Origin: Rosellinia necatrix
Lineage: Eukaryota; Ascomycota; Sordariomycetes; Xylariales; Xylariaceae
Direction of reading: 5' to 3'
Length of the DNA: 64,000 bases
NCBI GenBank assembly: GCA_021209875.1
Contig: JAGYVD010000002.1
Span: forward strand, 2,852,001 to 2,916,000
Below are positions 51,977 to 63,800 of the stretch, in pieces (positions within the stretch are counted from its first letter, which is position 1; each line of letters starts with the position of its first letter). The position numbers and the translations under genes are program-made. Under the pieces are notes generated by a model. That model was given only the letters and a program-made list of their open reading frames with translations. It was not told the DNA's origin and did no database searches.

Positions 51977-52330
51977 TAATTAAGTTTTATTAAAATTAAA
52001 GCTTTATTATTTAATTTTTTTTATAACTTTACTTTTAAGCATATTAAGCTTAAAATAGCTTTAAATTTATTTTATTTATTATTTAATAACAACAAGCTAT
52101 TAAAAAAAAATTAAGTTTTTTTAATTAGTAAATAGCATATATAATATAAAATATTTTTCTAGCTAGCTTTTTAAGCTTAACTATATATTAAATTTAACGC
52201 TAAAAAATAAACATATGTTTATTACACTTTTAACGGCAGCTTTATACTAAAAGCAACTTATATTAAGCTTACGCTCTATTTTAGAATATATGATATTTAT
52301 ACTGCGTGGTATGCCCTGCTGGTAATATAG
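51977..52330. repeat. LTR-D complete right LTR
   Basis: About 354 bp, starts TAATTAAG and aligns throughout with 9508-9865. Its last ~80 bp (TACTGCGTGGTATGCCCTGC) are much less mutated than the rest. Confidence 0.8.
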
Positions 52331-53202
52331 AATATATTATTAATATTTAATAATTATGTTTTATTTACTTTAAAATATATTTTATAATATTATTTATAAA
52401 TTAAAATATTATTAAATATTTTTAAGTTTTTTCTTTTGTTTTTATATTAATAAATCTTTTTATTTTAAAATAAAATATATATAACTATATTTTTTTTAAT
52501 TAAAAACTAATAAAAACATTATATTTTAAAATAACTTTGTTTATTTTATTTATTATAAGTTTAAATCTTATTTTATGTTAAAATATTTTAAAGCTTAATA
52601 ATTAATAATTATTGAAAAAAGTTTTTTATTTTTAATTAGTTTAAGTTATTATTTTTTAAAGCTATAGCTATTATTAATAGTTTTTGTTAAAAATTTTATA
52701 ATTTAGTTTAATATTATATAATATTTTTAAAAATAAGCTATTAAATGCTAATTTTTATATAATTAAAATAACGCGTTAAAAGCTACTCTGTTAAAAAGTC
52801 GGTTTTATTTTAATAAACAAGTTATAATTATAATATTTTAATAATAATATAAAAATTAAAGCTTTTTAATATATTAAAAGTTTTATTATATTTATTAGTT
52901 TATTTAAAAAATTTTGTTTTTATTAAATAGTTTATAAAAAGCTATTTAATTATATTTGTTTATAAACTTTTCATAAAATTATAAAAACTTAAAAAACTAT
53001 ATTTTTATAATAATAAATATTTTTAATTTATTATAGCTTTTATTTTAATAAAATTAATATAAATACTGTTAATATTTATTATATAGCTTAAAAACTTTGT
53101 TTATTTTATATAAAATTTTAATTTTTTATATCAGCTTCTAATTTTATATTTTATAGTTTTTAAAGTATTTTTAAATATATATATAATAAGTTTTTATATT
53201 AT

Positions 53203-53229
53203 TAAAATCAATAAAACGTTATTTATATA
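53203..53229 (-). pseudogene. pol: Gypsy-B copy 2 pol remnant, reverse-transcriptase box
   Basis: Minus-strand codons read Y-I-N-N-V-L-L-I-L, matching the box of copy 1 at 14872-14898. The two preceding GCA (Ala) codons of copy 1 are ATA here, as expected from RIP. Copia-E inserted only 65 bp to the right. Confidence 0.48.
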
Positions 53230-53288
53230 TATATTATTAAAGTTAGTTAAAAATTAAATAATATATTATTAATATATTTTAAAATATA

Positions 53289-53293
53289 AAATA
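53289..53293 (+). repeat. Target duplication of Copia-E, left
   Basis: AAATA. The right counterpart at 60814-60818 is AAATG, a TpG to TpA difference that RIP explains. Confidence 0.75.
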
Positions 53294-53606
53294 TGTTAGA
53301 ACTATGGTAATTAGTCATAGTTACTTACAGCTGTTGTATATATATATATTTTGTATAAATATATAGCGTATATATTATGTATATATATACAGCATATATA
53401 CTTTATATATAAAACAAGCTATATTATTACTATTATTTTAATAGGTTGTACGCTAGCAGAATTTTTATATAAAACTTAAAATAATATTATATATAATAGT
53501 TATTTAAATAAAATAATCAAGCATAATAAACATTATATAACAAAAGATTATATTCTGTTTTATATATAAATAATATATATATTATATATATAAAGCTTAT
53601 TTAATA
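53294..53606 (+). repeat. Copia-E left (5') LTR
   Basis: Starts TGTTAGAACTATGG, nearly unmutated in its first ~150 bp. Its right end is reduced to pure A/T. Confidence 0.9.
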
Positions 53607-56600
53607 CTAATTAATAGTTGTAAAATATAATTATAAATTAATAAAAATAAAAATAAAGCGTGCCTAAAGTTTAATAAACTTAAATAAGTTTTTATATCGT
53701 ATTTTAAAAATTTTGTTTTATATAAACAAATTATTTTTATATAATAAAAGCTTAAAAAAATTAATTTTAAATATTTATATTTTTATATGCTTTATTATAT
53801 TTTAAAATTATAATATAAAATTAAATATTAAAAATAATAATATATAATTATATAAAACTATTTATTATATAAAAGCTAAATAATATATAAATAAATTTTT
53901 AAAAACTTGTTTATTTATTTTTAATATATTTTATAATAACTTTAAAATAATCGCATAATAAAAGAAAACTTTTTATTACATACAATAATATTAAATAATA
54001 TAATAAAATCGCAACAAATTATAAAATTAATAAATATATTATATAAAATGCTGTTAAAATATAATATTAAAAATAAAAGCCTGATATTATAACTATAACT
54101 TTGATTATATTTAATATATAAGCAGCCTGCTATATTTTAAAATATAAATATTTAAATATAACTAGCTAGCTATTATAAAATTATATATTAAAAACTTTAA
54201 ATTATAAACATATAAAATATAAAACTAATTTTATAAGCTGATTTAATAAAAACTATTTAATATATTAAATAAAAAAACATATAATTTAGCAGCAACAATA
54301 GTTTTATATAAACAGTTAAATTTATATAAATTATATAAAAATAATATATATTAAATAAATAAAAACGTTTTTGTATATATTTATATTAATGCTTATATAA
54401 ACATTTAATTTATTTATTTTAAATTAACAGCTTTATATAAATATAAATAATATAAGCATTTTATAGCTTAAAATATTATTTAATACGTTATAACTAAAAT
54501 TAATATTTAATATATATTTTAAACTTTAAAAAAAAACTAATAGATTATTTATATAATTAATAATTAAATATAAATATATTTTTAATTTAATAAATAAATA
54601 TATAATATTTATAAAATATAAACTAAACTTTTATTTAATTTATAAATATTTTATTATATATTATTTTTATAAACTTTTAAAGAATTATTATATATATATA
54701 AACGTTTAACTTAACTATAATAAATATATTTTTAACTTATTTTTTTAAAACATATAAAACAAAAATATATTTTTAATAAATATGTTATTTTTAAAAAATA
54801 AAAAAAAAAAAACTATTCTAGCAAGCTGTATAACTTATTATATAATAAAACATAGCTGTTTATTAGTTTATATTAACAATTTAAAATAATAAAAACTAAT
54901 ATTACGTTATATTTTTAATTATATTAAAAATCTAGCTAAAAACTTTTATATATATAATATTAAATTAAATAAAATTTAAAATAAGATCTATTATATAATA
55001 AACATTTATTTTAATATAAATATAAACTACAGCTAATATTAAGCTAATTAAATTAATATTATTTTATATAAACAAAATAAAACAATTTAAATTTAGCTAT
55101 ATATAAAATATTAAATTTAATAATTATTAAGCTAGCAAAAATATAACAAGCTTTAAAACAAACTTTTAAAATAAAATCTAGCTAAATATAATTATTATAT
55201 AAGCATGCTAAAACATATTAAAATTAACAACAGTTTTATATTTTAAAACTTATATATAAAAGCTTTATTGCTGATTTAAAAATATGCTTGCTAATTATAA
55301 ATAAAAATAAAATAAAATATTTAATATAAAAATAAATAACGTTTATTTTATTAACAAAAATATAACTAAAGTAATTATATAAAAGTTTTTAACTTAAAAA
55401 TATATATAAACTTTTAAACTAGCTTAATATATAATAAAACTTTTTATAACTTAAAAAACAGCTTAATTATAGCGCTTATATAAATAAAAAATATTTTATA
55501 TATAAAAAAACAGGCTGTTAATTAATAAACTATATATTTTAAAAAAAACCGGGTAAAAAGCATATATTTTAATTTATATAAAATAGTTTTTAATTATTTT
55601 TATTACCTAACGATTTTTAGCACGTTTTATAAAATATAAAAATATTTTAAACTAAACTTAAATAATAATAAAAATAAAATTAATAATAAATAAAACATAT
55701 AATTAATTTAGTTTTTAATAAATAATATATTTATATATTATATAATAAAAAAAATTTAAAATTAAAAATAAATATTCTATATAATTAATTTATATTAAAT
55801 AATTAATATTATATAAAATATTAAAATAAATTATAAAATATAAATACTTTTAATTATTTAACAGTAAATAAAAAATAATTAAAAATATGTTTAAATAAAC
55901 TTTTACATATAAGCTAAATAAATAAAAAAACTGTTTTTATATAATTTAAAACAAAAAACTATTATATTAATTAAAACAATTAAAATAAAAAACGTTTTTA
56001 ATATAACAATATATTATATTTTAAACATTTTAATGCTGTTTTTTTTTTTTTAAATATAAACTATTTATAAGCTTATTTTAACAATATAAAAACGTTATTA
56101 TATAATAAAACAAAAAACTGTATTTATTATATATAAATAAAAATCTTTATTTTTAATATAAGCTTTTAAAAAGCTAGAACATATTTTATTAAAATAAAAC
56201 TAAAATATTTATACTACTGTTTTAAATATTTTTATATAAAAAAACTATATTAGCTATTAAATTATATAAAATATAATATAAACTATATAATTTTAAAAAA
56301 ATTTAAAAGTTTTATTATTATTATAAATTATATAATTAAATATTAAAACATTTTAAGTTTTTAATTAAAACAATTATAATTTTAATTATAAAGTTATAAT
56401 TAATACTATATAAATAAATAATAAATAAATACTTTATATTATTAATACTATAATATTATTTTAAGCTGCAATATTTTTAAAATTTATGTTTATATATAAC
56501 GTTTAAAAAACATTATATAAATATTAAATTAATATATATTAAAACTTTCTAATTATATTATATATAACTTAAATATAAATTTTTATTAAAAAATTTTAAA

Positions 56601-57920
56601 ACTAAACTAAAATAATTAATATATAATATTATATAATATTTATTAAAGCTTATTAAATAATAAACAAAATTAAATAAATATATAAACTATTTTGCTATAT
56701 ATACAACATATTAAAAATAAAAATTAAATATTATATAAAACAAGAATTAATTTTATAAATAGCAGTTAAAGCTTTAAATAATACTGCAGGTTTAAACAAA
56801 CTAATATTTATTTTATTAATATTTAAAATATATTTTAAAATTAACTAAAATTTACTTTTTATTAAATATTATATAAAAATAAAAACAATAAAAAAGCTAT
56901 AAAAATATTGCATTAAAAACAGGCCAAAATTAAAATTAACTATATAATTAATAAATATAATAGCCTAGTTATATATAATATATTTTTGCTACTTTTAAAA
57001 ACAAAGTTTTAATATAAAAAAAAAAGTTAGAAAAAGCTTTATAAAATTTAATTAATTAAAAATTTAATATAGTTGTTAATTTAATTAATAGCTTAATATA
57101 ATTTTAATATATTTAAATTAAATTATATTATTATATAATAAATAAATAATAAACTAATAAATAAAAATATTTTAAACTATTTAATTATTTATTATATAAA
57201 AGTATAACAGATTAAAAAAAACGCTATTATAAATGCCGATATATAAGCTATATTTATATAAAAACTAAATAATATTTTTATAACAGCAAAAAAACAGCAG
57301 GCATATGTTTTAGCAGTAAAGCTTTAGAAAAATAATATAATTATTATATTAAAAATATTGTTTAAAAATTAAACGTAATTAAAATTAATAATTTTATCGC
57401 ATAAAAAATATTTTAATTTATTAAATATATTAAATTTAAATATAACAAAGCTTAAATTTTTAAGTCTAAACTTATAAAAAATAAAAAAAAAATAACCTGA
57501 CTATATAAAAATTAAAACTTATTATATAAAAATATAATAACGCTAAAAAAAACAGTACTTATATAATCTTTAATTATTTAATAAATAAACTAAAACTGCT
57601 GTTAATATTTAAATTTTTGCTAATTTATAATTATAATATTTTAAGCAAACTTTAAAATATTATATAAATATATATATAATTAAAAATAAACTAGTAAAAA
57701 AATCTTTATATAACTATTTAGCAAACTTAAGCTAAAATATTTTAAAAAACAATTTTAAAATTATATAACTGCTGTATAAACTAGCACAATTAAAGCTATA
57801 TTAGTTTAAAACTTATTATTAATATTATTAAAAATAATTAAATATATTTATATTTATATATAACTTATATTTATTATATATAATAAAATAACTAAAAATT
57901 TTAATATTATTAGCTTATAA

Positions 57921-58830
57921 ATAGACGATATATTTAATTTTATTATATTAAACTTTTAAAAAAAAAAATATAAGCTAAAACAAGCAAACTTTTATATAAA
58001 ACTAAAAAATGTTTTAATTAAAACATTTAATTAAATTTAATAGCAGCTAAATTATATTATTATATAAAAAATATAACTTTAATATAAAAAAATAAAATAA
58101 ATAATTAGTTTAAGTTAACTTTTATATAATAAAAACTGTTTAAAACTATATTTTATAACGGGCTAACAAAGCTTATATTAATAATATATATTAATTAAAA
58201 GCTTTATATAACTTATTAATAGCTGTTTAAATAACTAATTTAGTTTTAAACAATATTAAAAACTTAAACTAAAAATTTAATAGCAAATAAACAATTTTAA
58301 ATAAAGTCTAACTTTTATATAATTAAACTTAACACGTATAAAACTATATATTTTTATTAATAGATTTTTATAAATAATATTAATATAAGTTTTAGCTTAG
58401 ATTTTTATTATATTAATAATAAAGCATTATATAAAAAAAGTTAAGTTTTAAAATAACTAGAAATATTATATATTAGAACTTTAGCAAATATAAAAATTAC
58501 TTGAAATATTTTAGCAAGTAAGCTGTATAATATAATTAATAAATTTAATAATATAATAGTTTTATATATCATAATTTAAAATTTTTAGTTATTTTAAACG
58601 TTTTTTAATTTTAATAATTTTATATTTAAATTTAAAATTTTTATATAATTATTTAGTTAAGCTAAATATAATATAAAAAAGCGTTTAATAATAAATATTA
58701 TATTGTTTTAAAAATCATATAAAAAAATTTTTCGAAATATAATAGATTAACGGTGCTAATAATTTAGCAGATATATTTATTAAATAAAAACTAAACTAAG
58801 CTTTAAAAACCTAGTATTTATAAATAAATT
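57921..58830 (+). pseudogene. pol: Copia-E pol remnant (RT to RNase H)
   Basis: GAC GAT at 57924-57929 gives I-D-D-I in the place of the V-D-D box of Copia reverse transcriptase. 281 codons downstream in the same frame, 58758-58784 reads N-N-L-A-D-I-F-I-K, the decayed N-L-A-D-I-F-T-K that ends Copia RNase H. It is followed by K-L-N-x-A-L-K-T, as in Copia proteins after that motif. The residue two before D-D is a stop here rather than Tyr, so the first box is the weaker of the two. The polyprotein would have supplied protease, integrase, reverse transcriptase and RNase H. It is now interrupted throughout by TAA and TAG. Confidence 0.78.
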
Positions 58831-58985
58831 AATTATATAAATTAAAACATATATAAAATAAACTAAAAACAAAAATAATAAAGAATAAAGTTTATATAAT
58901 AATAAACGTTATTTTTTATATAATAGTAATATAAACTTTATTTTATTATATAATAAAAATATAAATATAATTAAAAACCTAACTT

Positions 58986-59339
58986 TTAAAAAACAAGCTT
59001 TAATAATATAATAATAATATATATTATATTTAATTATTATATAACCTAGGTTTAATTTTTAGCTAAAGCTTGCAAAGTTTAAAGTTTATAAAAAATATTA
59101 TAAACTTTAAACTTTATTATTTTATTATTTTTTATTTTTAAATATTTTTATTTTTTTTATATAATAACAGCTTAAATTTTATTTTATTTATATAAAAAAT
59201 ATATAATTATTATTAAAAGCTTGATTTTTAAAAACAAGCTTTAATAATATAATAATAATATATATAATAGTTAGCTGTTATATATTTTAAGTTTAATTTT
59301 TAACTAAAACTAATAAAGCTTAAAAGTTTATAGTTTATA
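58986..59339 (+). repeat. Direct duplication in the Copia-E 3' region, ~241-bp spacing
   Basis: About 105 bp at 58986-59090 recurs at 59227-59339 (both contain ACAAGCTTTAATAATATAAT and later AAAGTTTATA), offset by 241 bp. The sequence between and after the copies is T-rich and may belong to a longer, decayed tandem unit. Confidence 0.65.
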
Positions 59340-60082
59340 AATAGATTAATATAATAAATTTTAAGCTTTATATTTTTATTTTTATATAATAATTAATTTT
59401 TTTTTTTTTACGCACAAAAAAAAACTATATACAAGCTATATTTTTATTTTTATATTTATATAAACTATATTTTATTTTTATATTATTTATATATAAAAAA
59501 TAAAATATAAAAAAAGCAAAAAAACAAATTTATTTATTTTATTTTTTTTAGCTATAGTTAAAATATTGCGTTTTATATAAATATTAAATATAAAAACACA
59601 AGCGTTTTTTAAAAATTAAAAACTTAATAATATAAGCTAAATAAAGCTTTTTAATTATAACAACAGTTATTACGCGGTTTATTTATATACGTTTTAAATA
59701 TTAAACTTTTAGTTTTAAATTAAAAAAATTAAAAATAGTTTTTCAGCAAATAAACTTAGCTTAAACGTTTATAAAAATATTTAAAGCTATTATTTAAAAC
59801 AAAATATTATAAAAAAAACGGCGGTAATAAAATTTTTAATATTTTATTATATATAAAAACTTATTAATAAAAAAAAAAAAAATATATAAACAATTATCTG
59901 TTTAAAAAAATTATATATATTAATATATAAAACTATATTAAAGCTTAACAAGCTTAAATTTTTATAAAAAAGCAGTAAATTTTATTTACCTGTTTTTTTA
60001 TATAAATAAAGTTCGCAAACTATAAAATATTTTTTATTAAAAAAAGCGCAAAATAAAAATAAAAACGGATAAACAGCGTAAA

Positions 60083-60115
60083 AACAGCAGCAGCAGCAGC
60101 AGAAGCAGCAGTAGA

Positions 60116-60143
<28 letters not shown>
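60083..60143 (+). repeat. CAG array joined to ATT array
   Basis: About nine CAG units with one AAG (60083-60110) run into nine ATT units (60115-60143). The CAG array holds many CpA sites yet is unmutated. The minus-strand open frame 59982-60170 (runs of N and C) is only a translation of this array. Confidence 0.75.
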
Positions 60144-60146
<3 letters not shown>

Positions 60147-60197
60147 ACTGCAGCTTTTAAAAGTTAGCATTTATATTATATAAAAAAAAAGCTATTA

Positions 60198-60236
60198 TAT
60201 ATATATATATATATATAAAAAAAAAAAAAACAGACG
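60198..60236 (+). repeat. AT dinucleotide run and A-run
   Basis: (AT)n of about 20 bases followed by 14 A residues, in the Copia-E 3' region. Confidence 0.7.
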
Positions 60237-60349
60237 GAATAACAGAACAAAAAGTTAACTATAAGTAGGGCTATATAAATATTGAAGCAGCAAAAAACAT
60301 GCTAGCAACTTCAGGCCTAAGCTTAAGCATTAAGCAGCAGTTATATAAA

Positions 60350-60495
60350 GTATATATAAATTAAAAGCTGTATATAAATAAAAAACTTTATTTAAAAAAA
60401 TAACTATATATAAATAAATAACTATATATATATAAACAACTATATATAAGCAGAAAATAATATATAAATAAAAAACTATAACTAATAAAAAAAAA
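60350..60495 (+). repeat. Imperfect short tandem repeats before the Copia-E right LTR
   Basis: Repeated AACTATATATAAATA-like units with variation, ending in an A-run that may include the polypurine tract. Confidence 0.5.
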
Positions 60496-60500
60496 GCTAA

Positions 60501-60813
60501 TATTAAAACTATAGCAATTAATTATAATTATTTATAGCTGTTATATATATATATATTTTATATAAGCATATAATATATATATTATATATATATATACAGT
60601 ATATATACTTTATATATAAAATAAGCTATATTATCGCTGTTATTTTAGTAGGTTGTATATTAATAGAATTTTTATTTAAAACTTAAAATAATGCTACGCA
60701 TAATAATTACTTAAATAAAATAATTAAATATAATAAACATCGTACAACAAAAAGTTATATTCTGTTTTATGCGTAAACAGTACATGTATTACATGTACAA
60801 AGCCTATGCAACA
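60501..60813 (+). repeat. Copia-E right (3') LTR
   Basis: 313 bp, same length as the left one. Mutated at its start (TATTAAAACTATAG) and nearly unmutated at its outer end (AGCCTATGCAACA), the mirror of the left LTR. Confidence 0.9.
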
Positions 60814-60818
60814 AAATG
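60814..60818 (+). repeat. Target duplication of Copia-E, right
   Basis: AAATG, against AAATA on the left. Confidence 0.75.
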
Positions 60819-63800
60819 TTTATTTATTTAATTAAACAAAAGAACTTTATAATAATAAGCTTTATATTTAATAGAAAATATAATAAAGTTTTTATTTTTT
60901 ATATATTTTAATATAATAAAATATTTATTATATATTAATTTTTATAAAGATTTTGATTTTAAAAATATAAAACAGGGTTTTTAATAAAAAACAATAAATA
61001 TTAGTTTTTTATAATTTTATTTAGTTTTTAATAGTTTATATAAAAACAAAGTTTTTGCTAGCTTTTTTATAAATAATATTAAAATATATATAAAATATTA
61101 CTTAGTTTAATAAATTTTTTTATAAATTATTAATTAAATGTTTATATATAGTGTGCAGCTTATTAAATAATATTTTATATAAAAACTATATTTTAAATTT
61201 TTAAAAACTTGCTATTTATAAAATTTATTTTATAGTTTATTTAGAGTTGATAAAAAAGCAATTTATTTAAACTTTTTTTATTAATTATATTTAATAAGTT
61301 ATAATATTTAAAAATATAAGTTTTAATATTTTTTTATATTTTTTATTTTTTAGTTTTTTATTCTTTTTAATTAATTAATTTTTAATTTAATAAATATTAG
61401 TAATTTATATTTAATTATTAGTTTTATTTTTATATATTACCGTTTTAAAAATAATAATATTAAAAATAATAATTTAAAAATTTAGTTTTCTTTTATATTA
61501 ATGTATTTTGTTTTTTTTATATAATAAAGTTTAAAAATATGTAATTTTTAATTTAAAAATATAAATTATTTTTATTTAATATAACTTTTTTTAATTTAAA
61601 GCTTTAAAAGTTTATCAAATAAAAATATATTTTTAAGTTTTAGTTTATTTCTTTTATATTTTTAAGATAAAATTAGATTTTTGTATAATTTTTATTTTTA
61701 TTATTAGTATTTTTTATAAAAGCTTTTTAGCTTTTCTTTTAGTTTTTAACAGGCATTTTAAAGTTAATATTTTTATTTTTTATTTAATATTTATTTAATA
61801 TTTTAAATATTATAACTATATTTTTATTTTATTTATAGCTAATATGTAATAATATTTATAATTTTTAATAAATAAAATAAAAAATTAATATATATTATTT
61901 AATATTAAATAATATATTATATTATTTAAACTATTTTTTTAATATTATTTTTATTACATATTTAAAATATTAACAGGTATATTTTTAAATGTTTTTTATA
62001 TATTTTTAAAATTAACTATAAAATATTATTAATTTTTAATCTGATTTTTATTAAATTTAATTATTAGTTTAAGTTTAAATTTATTTTTAATAAATAAGTT
62101 TAATAGCTTTATAATTTTTTAATAAAAAATATTTATATTTATATATATACTAGCTTTTATATTATTAAATAAATTAAAATTATAAATAATAGTTTATTAT
62201 TATATAAAATATAAAATATATAATAAAAGCTTTTATTTAAATAATTATTTATTAACTTTTTTTTTTTATATAATAATATTATTTTTAAAAAAAGTTTATT
62301 TTTTTAAAGTTATTTTTTATTTTTTCTGCTATGTTTTTTTTTTTTAAAAAATGCTAGTTTAAACTTTTATAATTATATTTATATAAATATTATATTAAAC
62401 TTAATTTATAGCTTTTATAAACCAGTTTTTAATCATATGTTTTTTTATTTGTATTAAAAATATTTGTTTTTAATAATTAATTATTTTATTGTTTTAGTTA
62501 TAAATTAAAATTTTGTTTTTTATAAATATATTTGCTAATAGAATTAATTATATTATTATAGCTAAAAAGTTTAATATAATAAATATATATTACATTATAT
62601 ATATTATTTTTATTTTATAAGCTTTGTTTTTTTTAATTATTTATAAATAAATAATAAATTATTTAAATATAATATTTTATATTAGCATTAAAATTTATAA
62701 TCTTTTTAAATTTTTAAAAATAATTTTAATAGTTATATAAAATAATAATTTATTTTTAAATTTTTTTTATTTAGTTTTACTAAAACATGTTTTTTAATAA
62801 AATATATAAAATCTGTTTTAAATTATATAAATTTAATAAATATATATTTATTAAAATTTAAAACTTTATAATTAGCTTTTATTTTTTAAAACGTTTATAT
62901 TTTTATAAATATTATATAAATATTATATTAAATTTTTAATGTTATAATTATATTAAAATATTTATGAAATAAATATAAAACTAAGTTTTTAAATATTTTT
63001 TTATAAAATAAAACTTAATATTATTTATTTTTATATTATTATTAGCAAATTAATTTATATTTATTTTAAAATAGTTAATTATATTTTTATATTATATTTT
63101 AAATTTTATTTTATTTTTAAAATATTATAATAAAACTTATTTATAAATATTTTATTTAATTTTTATGTTTTTTTAAAAATTTTAAAAACACGTGTTTTTT
63201 ATATAATTTAATAAATTAATTATTTATTTATTAAATTTATTTAATAAGTTTTAAATATAGTTATAATCAGCTGTTATAAATTTTAGTTTAGCTATAATAT
63301 AATTTATAGCTGCGTTATTATTTTAATTTTAAAACAGTTTAAATATAAAAATCTATGTTTTTATTTTATTTATATAATTTATTTAATTTTTGTATATTTT
63401 AATCAAGCTTTTTAAATATTAAATAATTATTTCTAAGCTATTATTAGCTCTGTTTTAATATTTTTAAGTTGTTTTATTTTTTATTAAATAATTTTTTATA
63501 TTATATAATATAAGCATTAAATTTTATAGTTTATTTTACAGCAGTTTTTATTTATTTAATAATATAATATATAATAAAATAATAATTAGTTGTTATTTAT
63601 TAAAAAGCTTTTAATATATATATTTTTATTTTATTTTATTAAAAAAATAATAAAAATAAAAAAGTTTATATAAAGTTTATAAATAATTTTATATTAATAA
63701 GTTTATTAAAATTAAGTTAAACAAAATTATTTTTTTATAATAAGTTTTTAAAAAAGCCTGTTAATTGTTTTTATAATAATTATAGCAAAATTTTAAATTA

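Larger units (their letters stand above)
46398..52330. mobile_element. LTR-D element, rearranged, nested in Gypsy-B copy 2
   Basis: The host Gypsy-B sequence stops at about 46397 and resumes at about 52331, and LTR-D end sequence lies at both edges. Left: the first ~90 bp of the LTR (compare 9508-9600). Right: a complete LTR (51977-52330) preceded head to tail by the 3' part of another (about 51803-51976). AATA occurs at both edges and may be part of a target duplication. The interior is saturated. I found no reverse-transcriptase box I trust on either strand, so superfamily and orientation are open. The left LTR seems to have lost its inner part, perhaps with the primer-binding region. Confidence 0.7.
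53294..60813 (+). mobile_element. Copia-E (Ty1/Copia LTR retrotransposon) nested in Gypsy-B copy 2
   Basis: 7520 bp, two 313-bp LTRs (53294-53606, 60501-60813) and a 5-bp target duplication AAATA/AAATG. Orientation is plus: A-rich plus strand, an A-rich purine tract (60486-60495) just before the right LTR, and pol motifs on the plus strand. The RT Y-x-D-D pair (57924-57929) precedes an RNase H motif (58758-58784) in the same frame, which then ends the coding part, the order of Copia elements. An unusually long region of about 1.6 kb between the end of pol and the right LTR holds a direct duplication and several simple repeats. Interior dead by RIP. Confidence 0.92.

Noticed and set aside
53340..53410. 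Alternating AT tracts as a possible replication origin or boundary
   Set aside because: They are a normal part of the Copia-E LTR and recur in its other copies.
59982..60170. 62-codon minus-strand frame with runs of N and C
   Set aside because: Translation of the ATT and CAG arrays of the Copia-E 3' region.
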